Part shown: positions 36,294 through 44,826 of the stretch, one piece after another
Layout: the number at the start of each line of letters is the position of its first letter
Numbering within the stretch: the stretch's first letter is position 1
Assembly: GCA_030066795.1 (NCBI GenBank)
Contig: JASJAW010000041.1
Coordinates: 1 to 60,078 of the forward strand
DNA length: 60,078 nt
Source: Dinoroseobacter sp.
GTDB lineage: Bacteria; Pseudomonadota; Alphaproteobacteria; Rhodobacterales; Rhodobacteraceae
Direction: 5' to 3'
Made by a program: the position numbers and the translations under genes
Notes under the pieces: model-generated
Told to the model about the DNA's origin: nothing
What the model saw: only the letters and a program-made list of their open reading frames with translations
Databases searched by the model: none

Positions 36294-37721
36294 ATGGGAG
36301 ACAAAGACCTTTTCGATGAAATGATGGGCAGAGGCGCCGAAGCGCCGCGCGGCCCCTACAAGGGCTTTGGGACTTGGTTTGACGCCGAAGACCCGACACG
36401 CCTCCGCAAGAAAGCCCGTGAGGCGGAAGACGTCTTCCGCCTGACCGGCATCACCTTCAATGTCTACGGGCTCGAAGAAGCCAATGAGCGCCTGATCCCT
36501 TTTGATATTGTACCAAGGATCATCTCCGCACGTGAATGGACCAAACTGGAGCGCGGGATCGAACAGCGCGTCCGTGCACTCAACGCGTTTCTTCATGACA
36601 TCTACCACCGACAGGAGATCATCCGTGCGGGCCGCGTCCCGGCGGAGATGATTGCCAGAAACGAGGCTTTCCTGCCGAAAATGATCGGCGTGTCGCCACC
36701 CGGTGGCGTTTATACCCATATCGTTGGGACAGACCTGGTGCGCACGGGCGAAGACGAATTCTATGTTCTCGAAGACAACGCGCGCACACCTTCGGGTGTG
36801 TCTTACATGCTGGAGAACCGCGAGACGATGCTCCAGATGTTCCCGGAGTTATTCAGCGCAAACCGCGTGCGGTCTGTCAGTGACTACCCGCAGAACCTCC
36901 GAAGGTCGCTGTCGGACTGTATGCCGCCGGCCTGTACAGGCAGGCCGGTTGTCGGCGTACTGACCCCGGGCATTCACAACTCCGCCTATTACGAGCACGC
37001 CTTTCTGGCCGACCAGATGGGGGCCGAGCTTGTGGAAGGTCACGACCTTCGGGTTGTGGATGGACGCGTCGCGATGCGGACGACGCAAGGCTATACGCCG
37101 ATCGATGTGCTGTATCGCCGTGTAGATGACGACTTCCTCGATCCGCTGAATTTCAACCCGGACAGTCTTCTGGGCGTGCCTGGCATACTGGATGTCTATC
37201 GCGCCGGCGGCATCACGATCGCAAATGCACCTGGCACGGGCATTGCCGATGACAAGGCGATCTACTCTTACATGCCCGAGATCGTCGAGTTTTATACAGG
37301 CGAATCCGCGATCCTGAAGAACGTCCCGACCTGGCGCTGCAACGAAGCCGATGCGCTGGCCTATGTGCTCGACAATCTCTCGGACCTCGTGGTCAAGGAA
37401 GTGCATGGATCGGGCGGCTACGGCATGCTGGTCGGACCTGCCGCAAGCAAGAAGGAGATCGCCGCCTTTCGTGCAAAATTGATCTCGAAGCCAGACAATT
37501 ACATTGCCCAACCCACGCTAAGCCTGTCGACCGTACCGATCTTCACCAAGGCCGGGCTCGCCCCGCGTCACGTGGACCTGCGGCCCTTCGTGCTTGTCTC
37601 TCCTCGAAAGATCCACATCACGCCTGGCGGCCTGACGCGCGTGGCGCTGAAAAAAGGCTCGCTCGTGGTGAACTCCAGCCAGGGAGGCGGCACCAAGGAC
37701 ACCTGGGTGCTGGAGGACTGA
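36294..37721 (+). CDS. Circularly permuted ATP-grasp protein (type 2), Anbu operon
   Basis: A 475-residue protein of the circularly permuted ATP-grasp family (DUF404/DUF407). Visible marks are the N-terminal YKGFGTWFDAEDP, the AREWTKLERGIEQR block, GEDEFYVLEDNARTPSGVSYML and the late VVKEVHGSGGYGMLVGP nucleotide loop. Members are thought to ligate carboxylates and amines, and always occur with the alpha-E protein encoded next. The ribosome-binding site is poor (GGAG is only one base from the ATG), so the start is less sure than the gene. It opens a four-gene run with gaps of 2, -8 and 35 bases. Confidence 0.94.
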   Translation: MGDKDLFDEMMGRGAEAPRGPYKGFGTWFDAEDPTRLRKKAREAEDVFRLTGITFNVYGLEEANERLIPFDIVPRIISAREWTKLERGIEQRVRALNAFLHDIYHRQEIIRAGRVPAEMIARNEAFLPKMIGVSPPGGVYTHIVGTDLVRTGEDEFYVLEDNARTPSGVSYMLENRETMLQMFPELFSANRVRSVSDYPQNLRRSLSDCMPPACTGRPVVGVLTPGIHNSAYYEHAFLADQMGAELVEGHDLRVVDGRVAMRTTQGYTPIDVLYRRVDDDFLDPLNFNPDSLLGVPGILDVYRAGGITIANAPGTGIADDKAIYSYMPEIVEFYTGESAILKNVPTWRCNEADALAYVLDNLSDLVVKEVHGSGGYGMLVGPAASKKEIAAFRAKLISKPDNYIAQPTLSLSTVPIFTKAGLAPRHVDLRPFVLVSPRKIHITPGGLTRVALKKGSLVVNSSQGGGTKDTWVLED

Positions 37722-37723
37722 GT

Positions 37724-38665
37724 ATGCTGGGAAAAACTGCTGGTGGCCTGTTTTGGATGTTCCGATATCTGGAGCGCTCGGAAAACACCGCGCGCCTTAT
37801 CGATGCCGGCCATCGTATCGCTTTGACCAAGAGCGGCGCGGGAAACAACGAGTGGACATCGATTCTGGCGACGTCTGGCGCACGGCCAGCGTTCGACGCA
37901 AAGTACGATGCGCATTATGGACCAGACGTTGTCGATTTCTTGCTGCGGGATCGCGACAACCCATCGTCCGTTTTGTCAGTTATCACCGCAGCTCGAGACA
38001 ATGCCAGAATGGTCCGCACCGCGCTAACCCGTGAAGTATGGGAAGCCGTAAATGAGTGCTACCTTGTTTTGAAGGACGCGCTCGCACGGAAGGTTCCGGA
38101 TCGCGATCTGCCGCACGTGCTCGGCACAATTCGCCAACGGTCAGCGTTTGTGCGCGGCGCATTGCATGGGACTATGCTGCGGAATGACATCTACGACTTC
38201 GCACGGATCGGGACCTTTATCGAGCGCGCGGACAATACGGCCCGCATTCTGGATGTGAAGTACTATGTCCTGCTGCCATCGGCGCATTTCGTGGGCACAT
38301 CATTGGACAACGTGCAGTGGGAGACGATCTTACGCTCCGTATCTGCCGAAAGCGCCTACCGGCACACGTATGGCCCCGATATCGGGCCCTCAGAGATCGC
38401 GGAGTTTTTGATTCTGGACGGGCGCTTGCCGCGATCTTTGGCCTTCTGTGCAGGCAAGATTGGCGACAATCTGGGCTACCTGCGCGAGCAGTACGGCACT
38501 CATTTGCCATGCCATGACACCGCTGAAGCGGTCTGCACGCGTATGCGCGCCAGCACGATCCAGATGGTGTTCGACGGGGGGCTGCACGAGTTTTTGCAGG
38601 ACTTCCTGCGTTTTAATGGCATGCTGGGACAACAAATCGAGCAGGATTACCGGTTCTATGGCTGA
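37724..38665 (+). CDS. Alpha-E domain protein (DUF403), Anbu operon
   Basis: A 313-residue largely helical protein of the alpha-E family. Diagnostic features are the start LGKTAGGLFWMFRYLERSENTARLID with its conserved arginine/glutamate helix (quoted runs overlap the first 30 residues), the internal near-repeat FARIGTFIERADNTARILDVKYY around residue 165, and SLAFCAGKIGDNLGYL. Alpha-E proteins pair with the ATP-grasp protein, probably as a complex. No enzymatic role has been read from the sequence itself. It starts two bases after the ATP-grasp stop and overlaps the transglutaminase gene by eight bases. Confidence 0.94.
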   Translation: MLGKTAGGLFWMFRYLERSENTARLIDAGHRIALTKSGAGNNEWTSILATSGARPAFDAKYDAHYGPDVVDFLLRDRDNPSSVLSVITAARDNARMVRTALTREVWEAVNECYLVLKDALARKVPDRDLPHVLGTIRQRSAFVRGALHGTMLRNDIYDFARIGTFIERADNTARILDVKYYVLLPSAHFVGTSLDNVQWETILRSVSAESAYRHTYGPDIGPSEIAEFLILDGRLPRSLAFCAGKIGDNLGYLREQYGTHLPCHDTAEAVCTRMRASTIQMVFDGGLHEFLQDFLRFNGMLGQQIEQDYRFYG

Positions 38666-39500
38666 AACGAGGCACCTGAAGATAACGCATCGCACGTCGT
38701 ATCATTACGACGAACCCGTGCCCTATGCTTTGCAGCAAATTCGCAAAACACCCAAAAGCCGCAGCTTCCAGAATGTCTTGTCGTGGAACGTGTCCCTCGA
38801 GGGCGCAACAGCGCAGGTCGAGTTCGAAGACGCCCATATGAACCATGTCAATCTGGTGAGCTTTGATGACGGCGCAACCGACATCATTATTCACTGTGAA
38901 GGCGAGGTTGAGGTGAGCGACACCCACGGTGTGATTGGGCAACAAAGCGGGTTTATGCCGCTTTGGATGTTCCTGAGATCTACCGAACTGACACGTGATG
39001 GACCGGCAGTGCGTCGCTTGCTCAAGAGCTTCGAGACCGACGGCTCAGTCCTCGACCAACTCCATCGCCTGTCGGCACACATACTCGAACATGTCGATTA
39101 CACGCCGGGGGAGACAGATCCCGGAACGAGCGCCGAAGAAGCAATCAACAGCGGGCATGGCGTATGCCAGGACCACGCGCATATTTTTGTCTCCGCCGCG
39201 CGCGCACTGGGAGTGCCGGCACGCTACGTGTCTGGCTATCTCTTCATGGAAGATCGTGTCGAACAGGACGCGACCCATGCCTGGGCCGAAGCCCATGTCG
39301 ATGGTTTGGGTTGGGTGGGCTTCGATATCTCCAATGGGCAGTCGCCGGATGCGCGCTATGTCCGGGTGGCAACGGGCCTGGACTATACCGACGCCGCCCC
39401 GGTGTCGGGGATGCGCCACGGCACGGCGAACGAGGAATTGAAAGTCACATTGCAAGTGCAAGCGCAGACACAGAGACAAGTGCAAAGCCCGGCAGGATAG
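38658..39500 (+). CDS. Transglutaminase-like cysteine peptidase, Anbu operon
   Basis: A 280-residue protein. An N-terminal bacterial-transglutaminase-associated region (HLKITHRTSYHYDEPVPYA) is followed by a transglutaminase-like core with a full catalytic triad: cysteine in GHGVCQDHAHIF (near residue 172), histidine in DATHAWAEAHVDG and aspartate in VGFDISNG. Such proteins act as proteases or amidases rather than cross-linkers in bacteria. The ATG at 38658 overlaps the end of the alpha-E gene; a longer in-frame extension lies inside that gene. The tail is glutamine-rich. No signal peptide, so it is cytoplasmic. Confidence 0.94.
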   Translation: MAETRHLKITHRTSYHYDEPVPYALQQIRKTPKSRSFQNVLSWNVSLEGATAQVEFEDAHMNHVNLVSFDDGATDIIIHCEGEVEVSDTHGVIGQQSGFMPLWMFLRSTELTRDGPAVRRLLKSFETDGSVLDQLHRLSAHILEHVDYTPGETDPGTSAEEAINSGHGVCQDHAHIFVSAARALGVPARYVSGYLFMEDRVEQDATHAWAEAHVDGLGWVGFDISNGQSPDARYVRVATGLDYTDAAPVSGMRHGTANEELKVTLQVQAQTQRQVQSPAG

Positions 39501-39535
39501 CTGGCGGCACCTGAAGAAGAGGGACGAAGGAGCAG

Positions 39536-40282
39536 ATGACCTATTGCGTTGGGATGAAGCTCAACCGCGGGCTTCTGATGATGTCGGATACCCGCACAAA
39601 TGCGGGTGTGGATAACATCTCGACCTTCCGCAAGATGTACTCCTGGGAGAAACCGGGCGAGCGGGCCATCACGGTTATGACGGCCGGCAACCTGGCCACC
39701 ACACAGGCTGTAATCAGCCTGCTTGACGAGCGCATGAAAGCGCCGAGCGACCGCAGCCCGTCTGTGTTCGAGGCTCCATCGATGTTCCAGGTGGCGCGGC
39801 TTGTCGGGCAAACGCTTCGCGAGGTCATTCAGGAAAACGCCGATACTGGCGCGCGCGCAGACAGTGCCTTCAATGCCACTTTGATCGTGGGCGGGCAGAT
39901 TGCAGGGAGCGAACCGCGGCTGTTCATGATTTATCCCGAAGGAAATTTCGTGGAAGCCAGCACTGACACACCGTTCTTCCAGATTGGGGAAACGAAATAC
40001 GGACGGCCGATCATCCTGCGTGGCTTTGAGCCCGACTTACCCTTCAATGATGCAATCAAGCTGCTGCTGCTGAGCTTCGATTCGACCATCAAGGCAAACC
40101 TGTCCGTTGATTTGCCAATCGATTTGCAAGTGATCGAGGAAGACACTCTTGAACTGGGTTATGCTGCCCGGATTGAGCGTGGAAACCCGTATTACGACGA
40201 GATTTCGGGCAAGTGGGGCGATGCCCTGCGCGCGGCGTTCCACAGCCTTCCGAACTATGTGCCAGAAAACGGCGACACCTGA
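39536..40282 (+). CDS. Anbu, bacterial proteasome homologue (BPH)
   Basis: A 248-residue Ntn-hydrolase of the proteasome beta/HslV superfamily, Anbu branch. Removal of the first methionine would expose the catalytic threonine: the start is MTYCVGMKL. Counting that threonine as 1, the aspartate in SDTRTNAG and the lysine in FRKMY are at 17 and 32, as expected for active members. The mid region TAGNLATTQAVISLL and the LLLSFDSTIKANLSVDLP block are Anbu-specific. AAGGAG precedes the ATG. Its neighbours (ATP-grasp, alpha-E, transglutaminase) form the canonical Anbu operon. Its physiological substrate is not established. Confidence 0.95.
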   Translation: MTYCVGMKLNRGLLMMSDTRTNAGVDNISTFRKMYSWEKPGERAITVMTAGNLATTQAVISLLDERMKAPSDRSPSVFEAPSMFQVARLVGQTLREVIQENADTGARADSAFNATLIVGGQIAGSEPRLFMIYPEGNFVEASTDTPFFQIGETKYGRPIILRGFEPDLPFNDAIKLLLLSFDSTIKANLSVDLPIDLQVIEEDTLELGYAARIERGNPYYDEISGKWGDALRAAFHSLPNYVPENGDT

Positions 40283-40284
40283 AG

Positions 40285-40302
40285 TGTCAACTTAACTTGA
40301 CA
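40285..40302. promoter_or_regulatory. TGT-N12-ACA palindrome (PpsR/CrtJ-like box)
   Basis: TGTCAACTTAACTTGACA: inverted repeats TGTCAA and TTGACA around a six-base centre, two bases after the Anbu stop and 48 bases before the next ATG. It fits the TGT-N12-ACA consensus of PpsR/CrtJ, the repressor of photosynthesis genes in Rhodobacteraceae. TTGACA could also serve as a -35 element, which a bound repressor would cover. No good -10 is seen. The downstream gene is related to a bacteriochlorophyll reductase, which makes the match meaningful but not proof. Confidence 0.45.
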
Positions 40303-40350
40303 TATTGAGATCAACGAGGCAGGCTGGGGTTACAGACCACAGGAGCCCGG

Positions 40351-41574
40351 ATGCTCGACCAATCCTCTGATGCCGGCTTGATTGCTCCCTCCTCACAGCC
40401 GGCAGCACAACGCAATATGTGCACGGATTGCGGGTTGTCCCGCACGTCGCGCGCCGGGGCCTGTGGGATTGCCTGCCAGTTTATCCAACCTGACTACCCG
40501 ACCATGGAGGCCCGTGTACATGGGCGCGCGCGTGACCACGCGAAAGGTGACGAGCGTTTCTTCGGCCCTTACCAATCAATGTACCGCGCCGCGCTGACCC
40601 CGCCCGCACCGGGTGCACAATGGACCGGGATCACAACACGGCTCGCGCAGAAACTGCTCGAGGATGGGGCAGTAGATGCGGTCTTGTGCATTGGGCCCGA
40701 TCCCGGGGACCGCTGGCGTCCGCGCCCGGTGATCGTCACCGACCCCGCACGCATGGCGGAGGTGCGCGGGATGCGCATGGGCTACGCGCCGCTGCTTGCT
40801 GCGCTGGAGCCCGCGCAAGCCGCCGGACATCGGCGCATCGCCGTTATTGGCATTCCTTGTCAGGTCTATGCCTTGCGCGCGATCGAGGACGAGCTCGGGC
40901 TTGACCGGTTATATGTGATCGGCACGCCCTGTTCCGACAATACGACCACCGAGAACTTCCATCACTTCCTGTCGCGGCTGACCGATGCGCCCGACACCGT
41001 GTCGTATCTGGAATTCCGCGCCGATTATCATGTGGAGATGCGGTTCGATGACGGGCGGATGCAGGAAGTTCCGTTCCTGAAGCTCCCTCTGTCAGATCTG
41101 CCACGCGACTTCTTCCCGCTGACCTGCCGAACTTGCGTGGATTATACCAATGCGCTTGCCGACATCACTGTGGGTTACATGGCCGGAGAAGGTGCGCAAT
41201 GGCTGGTGGTGCGCAACGCGCGCGGACAGGAGCTGCTGGACCGGATCGCCAGCGAAGTGACACTCTCCGCCCCGGGAAGTTCGGGAAAACGCGCAGGCTC
41301 CGTGAAAGGGTTTGCCGAGAACACCAAACGCGCGGCTGGCGGGTTGCCACTGCGCAAAATGCCCGACTGGGCGCGTGGGATTGTTGGATGGCTGATGCCC
41401 AAAGTCGGTCCTAAAGGACTGGAATTTGCCCGCGCGCGGGTGGAGATGAAAGCGGTTGAAACCATCCTGCATCTGCGCCGCGAGAAGCCCAAGAGGATGC
41501 GCGCAATGGTTCCCGATCACGTCTGGGACTTGGCGGCGGCCTATGACCTTACCCCGGAGAAGGGCGAACGCTAA
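40351..41574 (+). CDS. F420-hydrogenase beta-subunit-like iron-sulfur flavoprotein (BciB/HCAR related)
   Basis: A 407-residue protein with the FrhB/FdhB N- and C-terminal domains. It has a cysteine cluster near residue 25 (CTDCG...CGIAC), the motifs GIPCQVYALRAIE and GTPCSDNTTTENF, and a second cluster CRTCVDYTNALADITVGY, all typical of the group that includes 8-vinyl reductase BciB and hydroxymethyl-chlorophyll reductase. Related proteins also occur in non-phototrophs with unknown substrates, so the pigment role is only a candidate. AGGAG lies five bases before the ATG. Its stop overlaps the stop of the convergent CoA transferase gene (CTAA at 41571-41574). Confidence 0.85.
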   Translation: MLDQSSDAGLIAPSSQPAAQRNMCTDCGLSRTSRAGACGIACQFIQPDYPTMEARVHGRARDHAKGDERFFGPYQSMYRAALTPPAPGAQWTGITTRLAQKLLEDGAVDAVLCIGPDPGDRWRPRPVIVTDPARMAEVRGMRMGYAPLLAALEPAQAAGHRRIAVIGIPCQVYALRAIEDELGLDRLYVIGTPCSDNTTTENFHHFLSRLTDAPDTVSYLEFRADYHVEMRFDDGRMQEVPFLKLPLSDLPRDFFPLTCRTCVDYTNALADITVGYMAGEGAQWLVVRNARGQELLDRIASEVTLSAPGSSGKRAGSVKGFAENTKRAAGGLPLRKMPDWARGIVGWLMPKVGPKGLEFARARVEMKAVETILHLRREKPKRMRAMVPDHVWDLAAAYDLTPEKGER

Positions 41575-42674
41575 CTCTGCGATTTCGGAAGAACCGGGGC
41601 CGTTTTGTCTGACGCCAGCTCGGCGTCTGAAAACTTCCATGGGCCACGAATGCCGTCGACGCCCTCGGGCATGATCTTCATCCCGCGCGCCTTGATCTGG
41701 GGATTGTCAAACACCTGATCGATCGAATTGATTGGACCAGCGGGCACTGTCGCCGCTTCCAGCTTCGCCAACAAGTCTGCGGACGGCCAGGCTCGGATCA
41801 ACGCTGCAAGCTGCGGTACCAGCACATCGCGTGCCTCCACCCGCTGCTGGTTCGTCGCGTATTCCGGAGTAACCTCGATGCCCAGCACCGCGCAGAGCCG
41901 CGCGTACTGACCATCATTCCCAGCGGTAATGATCACATGCCCATCAGCCGTCTCGAACACCTGATAGGGCACGATATTCATATGCGCGTTACCATGACGC
42001 CCCGGAGCCTCCCCCGTGGCGAAGTAGTTCATGGCCTGATTGGCCAGCAGGGCCGTTGCGCAGTCTAGCAATGACATATCCAGATGCTGTCCCCGCCCTG
42101 TGCGGTGGCGCTGTTCGACCGCCGCCAGAATGCCGATCGTGCCGTAGAGTCCGGTCACAATATCGGTCACCGCAACACCGTATTTTTGCGGCATCCCGTC
42201 AGGCTCACCGGTGATCGACATCAACCCGGACATGCCTTGCAGCAGAAAGTCATAGCCCGCCCGGCTGGCATAGGGGCCGTCCTGTCCAAACCCGGTGACG
42301 GAGCAATAGATCAGACGCGGGTTGAGCGCGCTTAATGCAGGATAGTCGAGACCATATTTTGCCAGACCCCCAACCTTGAAATTCTCGATCAGGATATCGG
42401 CATCCGCCACCAGATCGCGCACGATCTTCTGCCCTTCTTCGCTTCGGAAATCCGCCACCACGCTGCGCTTTCCGCGGTTGGCGGCATAGAAATAGGCGGC
42501 TGTCCGGTCGCCGTCGCGCTCAATGAACGGAGGCCCCCAGTGCCGTGTGTCATCGCCGTTGGGGCTTTCGATTTTGACAACCTCCGCCCCAAGATCCGCC
42601 AAAGCCTGGCCGATCCATGGCCCTGCCAGCACTCGCGCCATATCGACGACCTTCAATCCTGAAAGCGGTGTCAT
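41571..42674 (-). CDS. CaiB/BaiF-family (type III) CoA transferase
   Basis: A protein of about 367 residues that moves CoA between carboxylic acids. It shows the start PLSGLKVVDMARVLAGPW, the ADLGAEVVKIESPNGDD block, ILIENFKVGGLAKYGLD, and the catalytic aspartate in MSLLDCATALLANQ (near residue 170). The acids cannot be named. I prefer the ATG at 42672-42674, since GGAGG lies six bases upstream of it; an ATG two codons earlier is too close to that site. It converges on the BciB-like gene and follows the Crp/Fnr gene by 54 bases on the same strand, though no functional link shows. Confidence 0.93.
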   Translation of the reverse strand: MTPLSGLKVVDMARVLAGPWIGQALADLGAEVVKIESPNGDDTRHWGPPFIERDGDRTAAYFYAANRGKRSVVADFRSEEGQKIVRDLVADADILIENFKVGGLAKYGLDYPALSALNPRLIYCSVTGFGQDGPYASRAGYDFLLQGMSGLMSITGEPDGMPQKYGVAVTDIVTGLYGTIGILAAVEQRHRTGRGQHLDMSLLDCATALLANQAMNYFATGEAPGRHGNAHMNIVPYQVFETADGHVIITAGNDGQYARLCAVLGIEVTPEYATNQQRVEARDVLVPQLAALIRAWPSADLLAKLEAATVPAGPINSIDQVFDNPQIKARGMKIMPEGVDGIRGPWKFSDAELASDKTAPVLPKSQS

Positions 42675-42728
42675 CCTCATCCTCCCCGGCGCCAGACCCT
42701 AGCGCATGGGGCGTCAGAGGCAACCGGA

Positions 42729-43421
42729 TCAGGCGGCGCGGCGCGCGGTACCGGCGACGGTTAGCAGGGCCGTACGGTCTTCGATGACAAGGCGGCTTGG
42801 CGAGCGCAGAGAGATCGCTCCGGTATCCACAAGCCCCTTGATCTTGCGACTGAGAGTCTCCGGCTGCATACCAAGGTACCGTGCCATATCGTACCGGCGC
42901 ATCGGCAACTCGAAACTCATCCGGTCGCCGTCGGTCACGGACATTTCCGCGACCCAGACAAGGAAAGCGGCGAGCCTGTGCTCCGGCGTTTTACCGGTCA
43001 GTTCCGCGACATGTTCCCGTAGATCATGGCACTGCCGTTTCAAACGCGTTGTCACCTCATGCGCCAGCGCCGGATGTTTGCGCACCGCCGCGTGAAAGCC
43101 AGAGGCCGGGAATTGCAGAACCTGCGCGGGACGCAACGCAGCCAGTAAATCCTCACCGTCATTGGGCAGCTCTTCAAGATCAATCAGATCGAATGGGAAA
43201 TAGAGCGCAGTGACAGCCGCGTCTGACAGATCGCGTCCGCGAAACGCCCCCATGACCCCTTGCAGGACAATGGCGACATGCCCTTGCAGTGGTGCATCCT
43301 GCGCGAGTTGCACAACCGACCCAATGCTTAACAGGTCTTCAAGACAGGCCTGCGGCAAGCGCGCCCAACCACTGTCGGACAAAAGCCTGCGGACAGCAAT
43401 TTCTTCCACCGATCCAAACAT
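42729..43421 (-). CDS. Crp/Fnr-family transcriptional regulator
   Basis: A 230-residue regulator with an N-terminal cyclic-nucleotide-binding-like beta barrel (residues about 15-115), a long dimer helix (HEVTTRLKRQCHDLREHVAEL) and a C-terminal helix-turn-helix RYDMARYLGMQPETLSRKI. The recognition helix has the E-x-x-S-R pattern of FNR, which reads TTGA half sites. The N-terminal cysteine cluster of oxygen-sensing FNR is absent, so it is more like DNR/NnrR or FixK-type regulators. An FNR-type palindrome sits 57 bases upstream of its ATG (43479-43492), which points to autoregulation or control by a paralogue. Confidence 0.92.
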   Translation of the reverse strand: MFGSVEEIAVRRLLSDSGWARLPQACLEDLLSIGSVVQLAQDAPLQGHVAIVLQGVMGAFRGRDLSDAAVTALYFPFDLIDLEELPNDGEDLLAALRPAQVLQFPASGFHAAVRKHPALAHEVTTRLKRQCHDLREHVAELTGKTPEHRLAAFLVWVAEMSVTDGDRMSFELPMRRYDMARYLGMQPETLSRKIKGLVDTGAISLRSPSRLVIEDRTALLTVAGTARRAA

Positions 43422-43478
43422 CGAAACCCCTCTCGATAATGCTTGGAGCTATCAATGCTGCAACTGCAAAAAATCGCC

Positions 43479-43492
43479 TTGACTTGAGTCAA
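43479..43492. promoter_or_regulatory. FNR/DNR-type operator upstream of the Crp/Fnr gene
   Basis: TTGACTTGAGTCAA, a palindrome of the TTGA-N6-TCAA type with extended TTGAC/GTCAA half sites. It lies 57 bases before the start of the Crp/Fnr regulator, whose recognition helix carries the matching E-x-x-S-R residues. The distance is suitable for activation or autorepression. Confidence 0.55.
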
Positions 43493-43553
43493 TAAAGCAA
43501 CGCCGGAGCCTCAAGTATTTCGATTGCGGCCTTCCTGCCACAGGCCGAGAGCC

Positions 43554-44657
43554 CTAGCCGATGTTGCCACGCGGTCCATCACCGACCTGACCACGATGAA
43601 GCAACAGGTGATCCAGAAGAACACAGGCCATCATCGCCTCGCCGACTGGCACGGCGCGAATGCCCACGCAAGGATCATGGCGCCCCTTGGTGATGATCTC
43701 GGTGTCTTCACCGGATTTGCTGATCGTCTTGCGCGTGGTCAGGATGGAGGAGGTTGGTTTGACGGCAAAGCGCACCACCACGTCCTGCCCCGTCGAGATC
43801 CCGCCCAAGATACCGCCGGCATGGTTTGAGCTGTAGACAGGGCCATCGGGGCCCATCGAAATCTCGTCGGCATTGGCTTCCCCGGTCAGCGCCGCGGCCG
43901 CCATCCCCTCCCCGATCTCGACGCCCTTAACTGCATTGATGGACATCATCGCGGCTGCAAGATCGGTATCCAGCTTGCCATACACCGGCGCGCCCAGTCC
44001 GGCGGGAACGCCGCGAGCGGCCACCTCGATTACAGCCCCAACGGAGCTACCGGACTTGCGCAGAGCATCGAGATATCCCGCCCAGTCCTCTGCCGCCTGC
44101 GCGTCAGGGGTCCAGAACGGATTTTGCTCAATCTGCGCCCAGTCGAACCGCGCCCGGTCGATCCCGTGCGGCCCCATCTGGGTCATATATCCCGTGATCT
44201 TGATACCAGGAACGAGGCTATCCAGCGCTGCGCGAGCGACACCACCCGCCGCGACGCGCGCGGCTGTCTCCCTCGCGCTGGATCGCCCGCCACCACGGTA
44301 GTCCCGCACCCCGTACTTCTGCCAATAGGTGATGTCGGCATGGCCCGGGCGGAACTTCTCGGCGATGTCACCGTAGTCTTTTGAGCGCTGATCGGTATTG
44401 CGGATCATCAACTGTATAGGCGTACCGGTACTGACGCCTTCGAACACGCCCGACAGAACTTCCACTGCGTCGGGCTCGCGCCGCTGCGTCGTGTACTTGT
44501 TCTGTCCCGGTTTGCGCCGGTCCAGCCAAACCTGCAGATCCTCGGCGCTCACCGGGACACCCGGCGGGCATCCATCCACGGTGGCGCCGAGCGCGGGCCC
44601 ATGACTTTCCCCCCACGTGGTCACGCGAAACAAATGGCCAAAACTGTTGATCGACAT
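43554..44657 (-). CDS. aroC: Chorismate synthase
   Basis: Last enzyme of the shikimate pathway; makes chorismate from EPSP using reduced FMN. At 367 residues it has the usual length. The start [21 protein letters not shown], here split, contains the first signature with its histidine; the second signature is [22 protein letters not shown]; the later [15 protein letters not shown] and [15 protein letters not shown] blocks complete the active site. GGGAG precedes the ATG. It lies downstream of the pet operon but behind a terminator, so it is transcribed separately. Confidence 0.97.
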   Translation of the reverse strand: MSINSFGHLFRVTTWGESHGPALGATVDGCPPGVPVSAEDLQVWLDRRKPGQNKYTTQRREPDAVEVLSGVFEGVSTGTPIQLMIRNTDQRSKDYGDIAEKFRPGHADITYWQKYGVRDYRGGGRSSARETAARVAAGGVARAALDSLVPGIKITGYMTQMGPHGIDRARFDWAQIEQNPFWTPDAQAAEDWAGYLDALRKSGSSVGAVIEVAARGVPAGLGAPVYGKLDTDLAAAMMSINAVKGVEIGEGMAAAALTGEANADEISMGPDGPVYSSNHAGGILGGISTGQDVVVRFAVKPTSSILTTRKTISKSGEDTEIITKGRHDPCVGIRAVPVGEAMMACVLLDHLLLHRGQVGDGPRGNIG

Positions 44658-44777
44658 GGGAACTCCCGAACGGTGCGCGCTTTGGTCTATCGGCCTGACC
44701 CAACCGGCTCAAGGCTTCTTCGTTCTAAAAATCGCTCAAGACCGACACACGCGCTGGACGTACGCTGAAAACGAAAA

Positions 44778-44802
44778 CGCGCCCCGTCAGTGCCGGGGCG
44801 CG
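44778..44802 (-). terminator. Rho-independent terminator of the pet operon
   Basis: A nine-base perfect G+C stem (CGCGCCCCG / CGGGGCGCG) with a seven-base loop, 24 bases after the petC stop. On the minus strand it is followed by TTTTCGTTTTC, a reasonable T-rich tail. Confidence 0.75.
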
Positions 44803-44826
44803 CCTATCGTCTTCAAGGTGCCGGAC

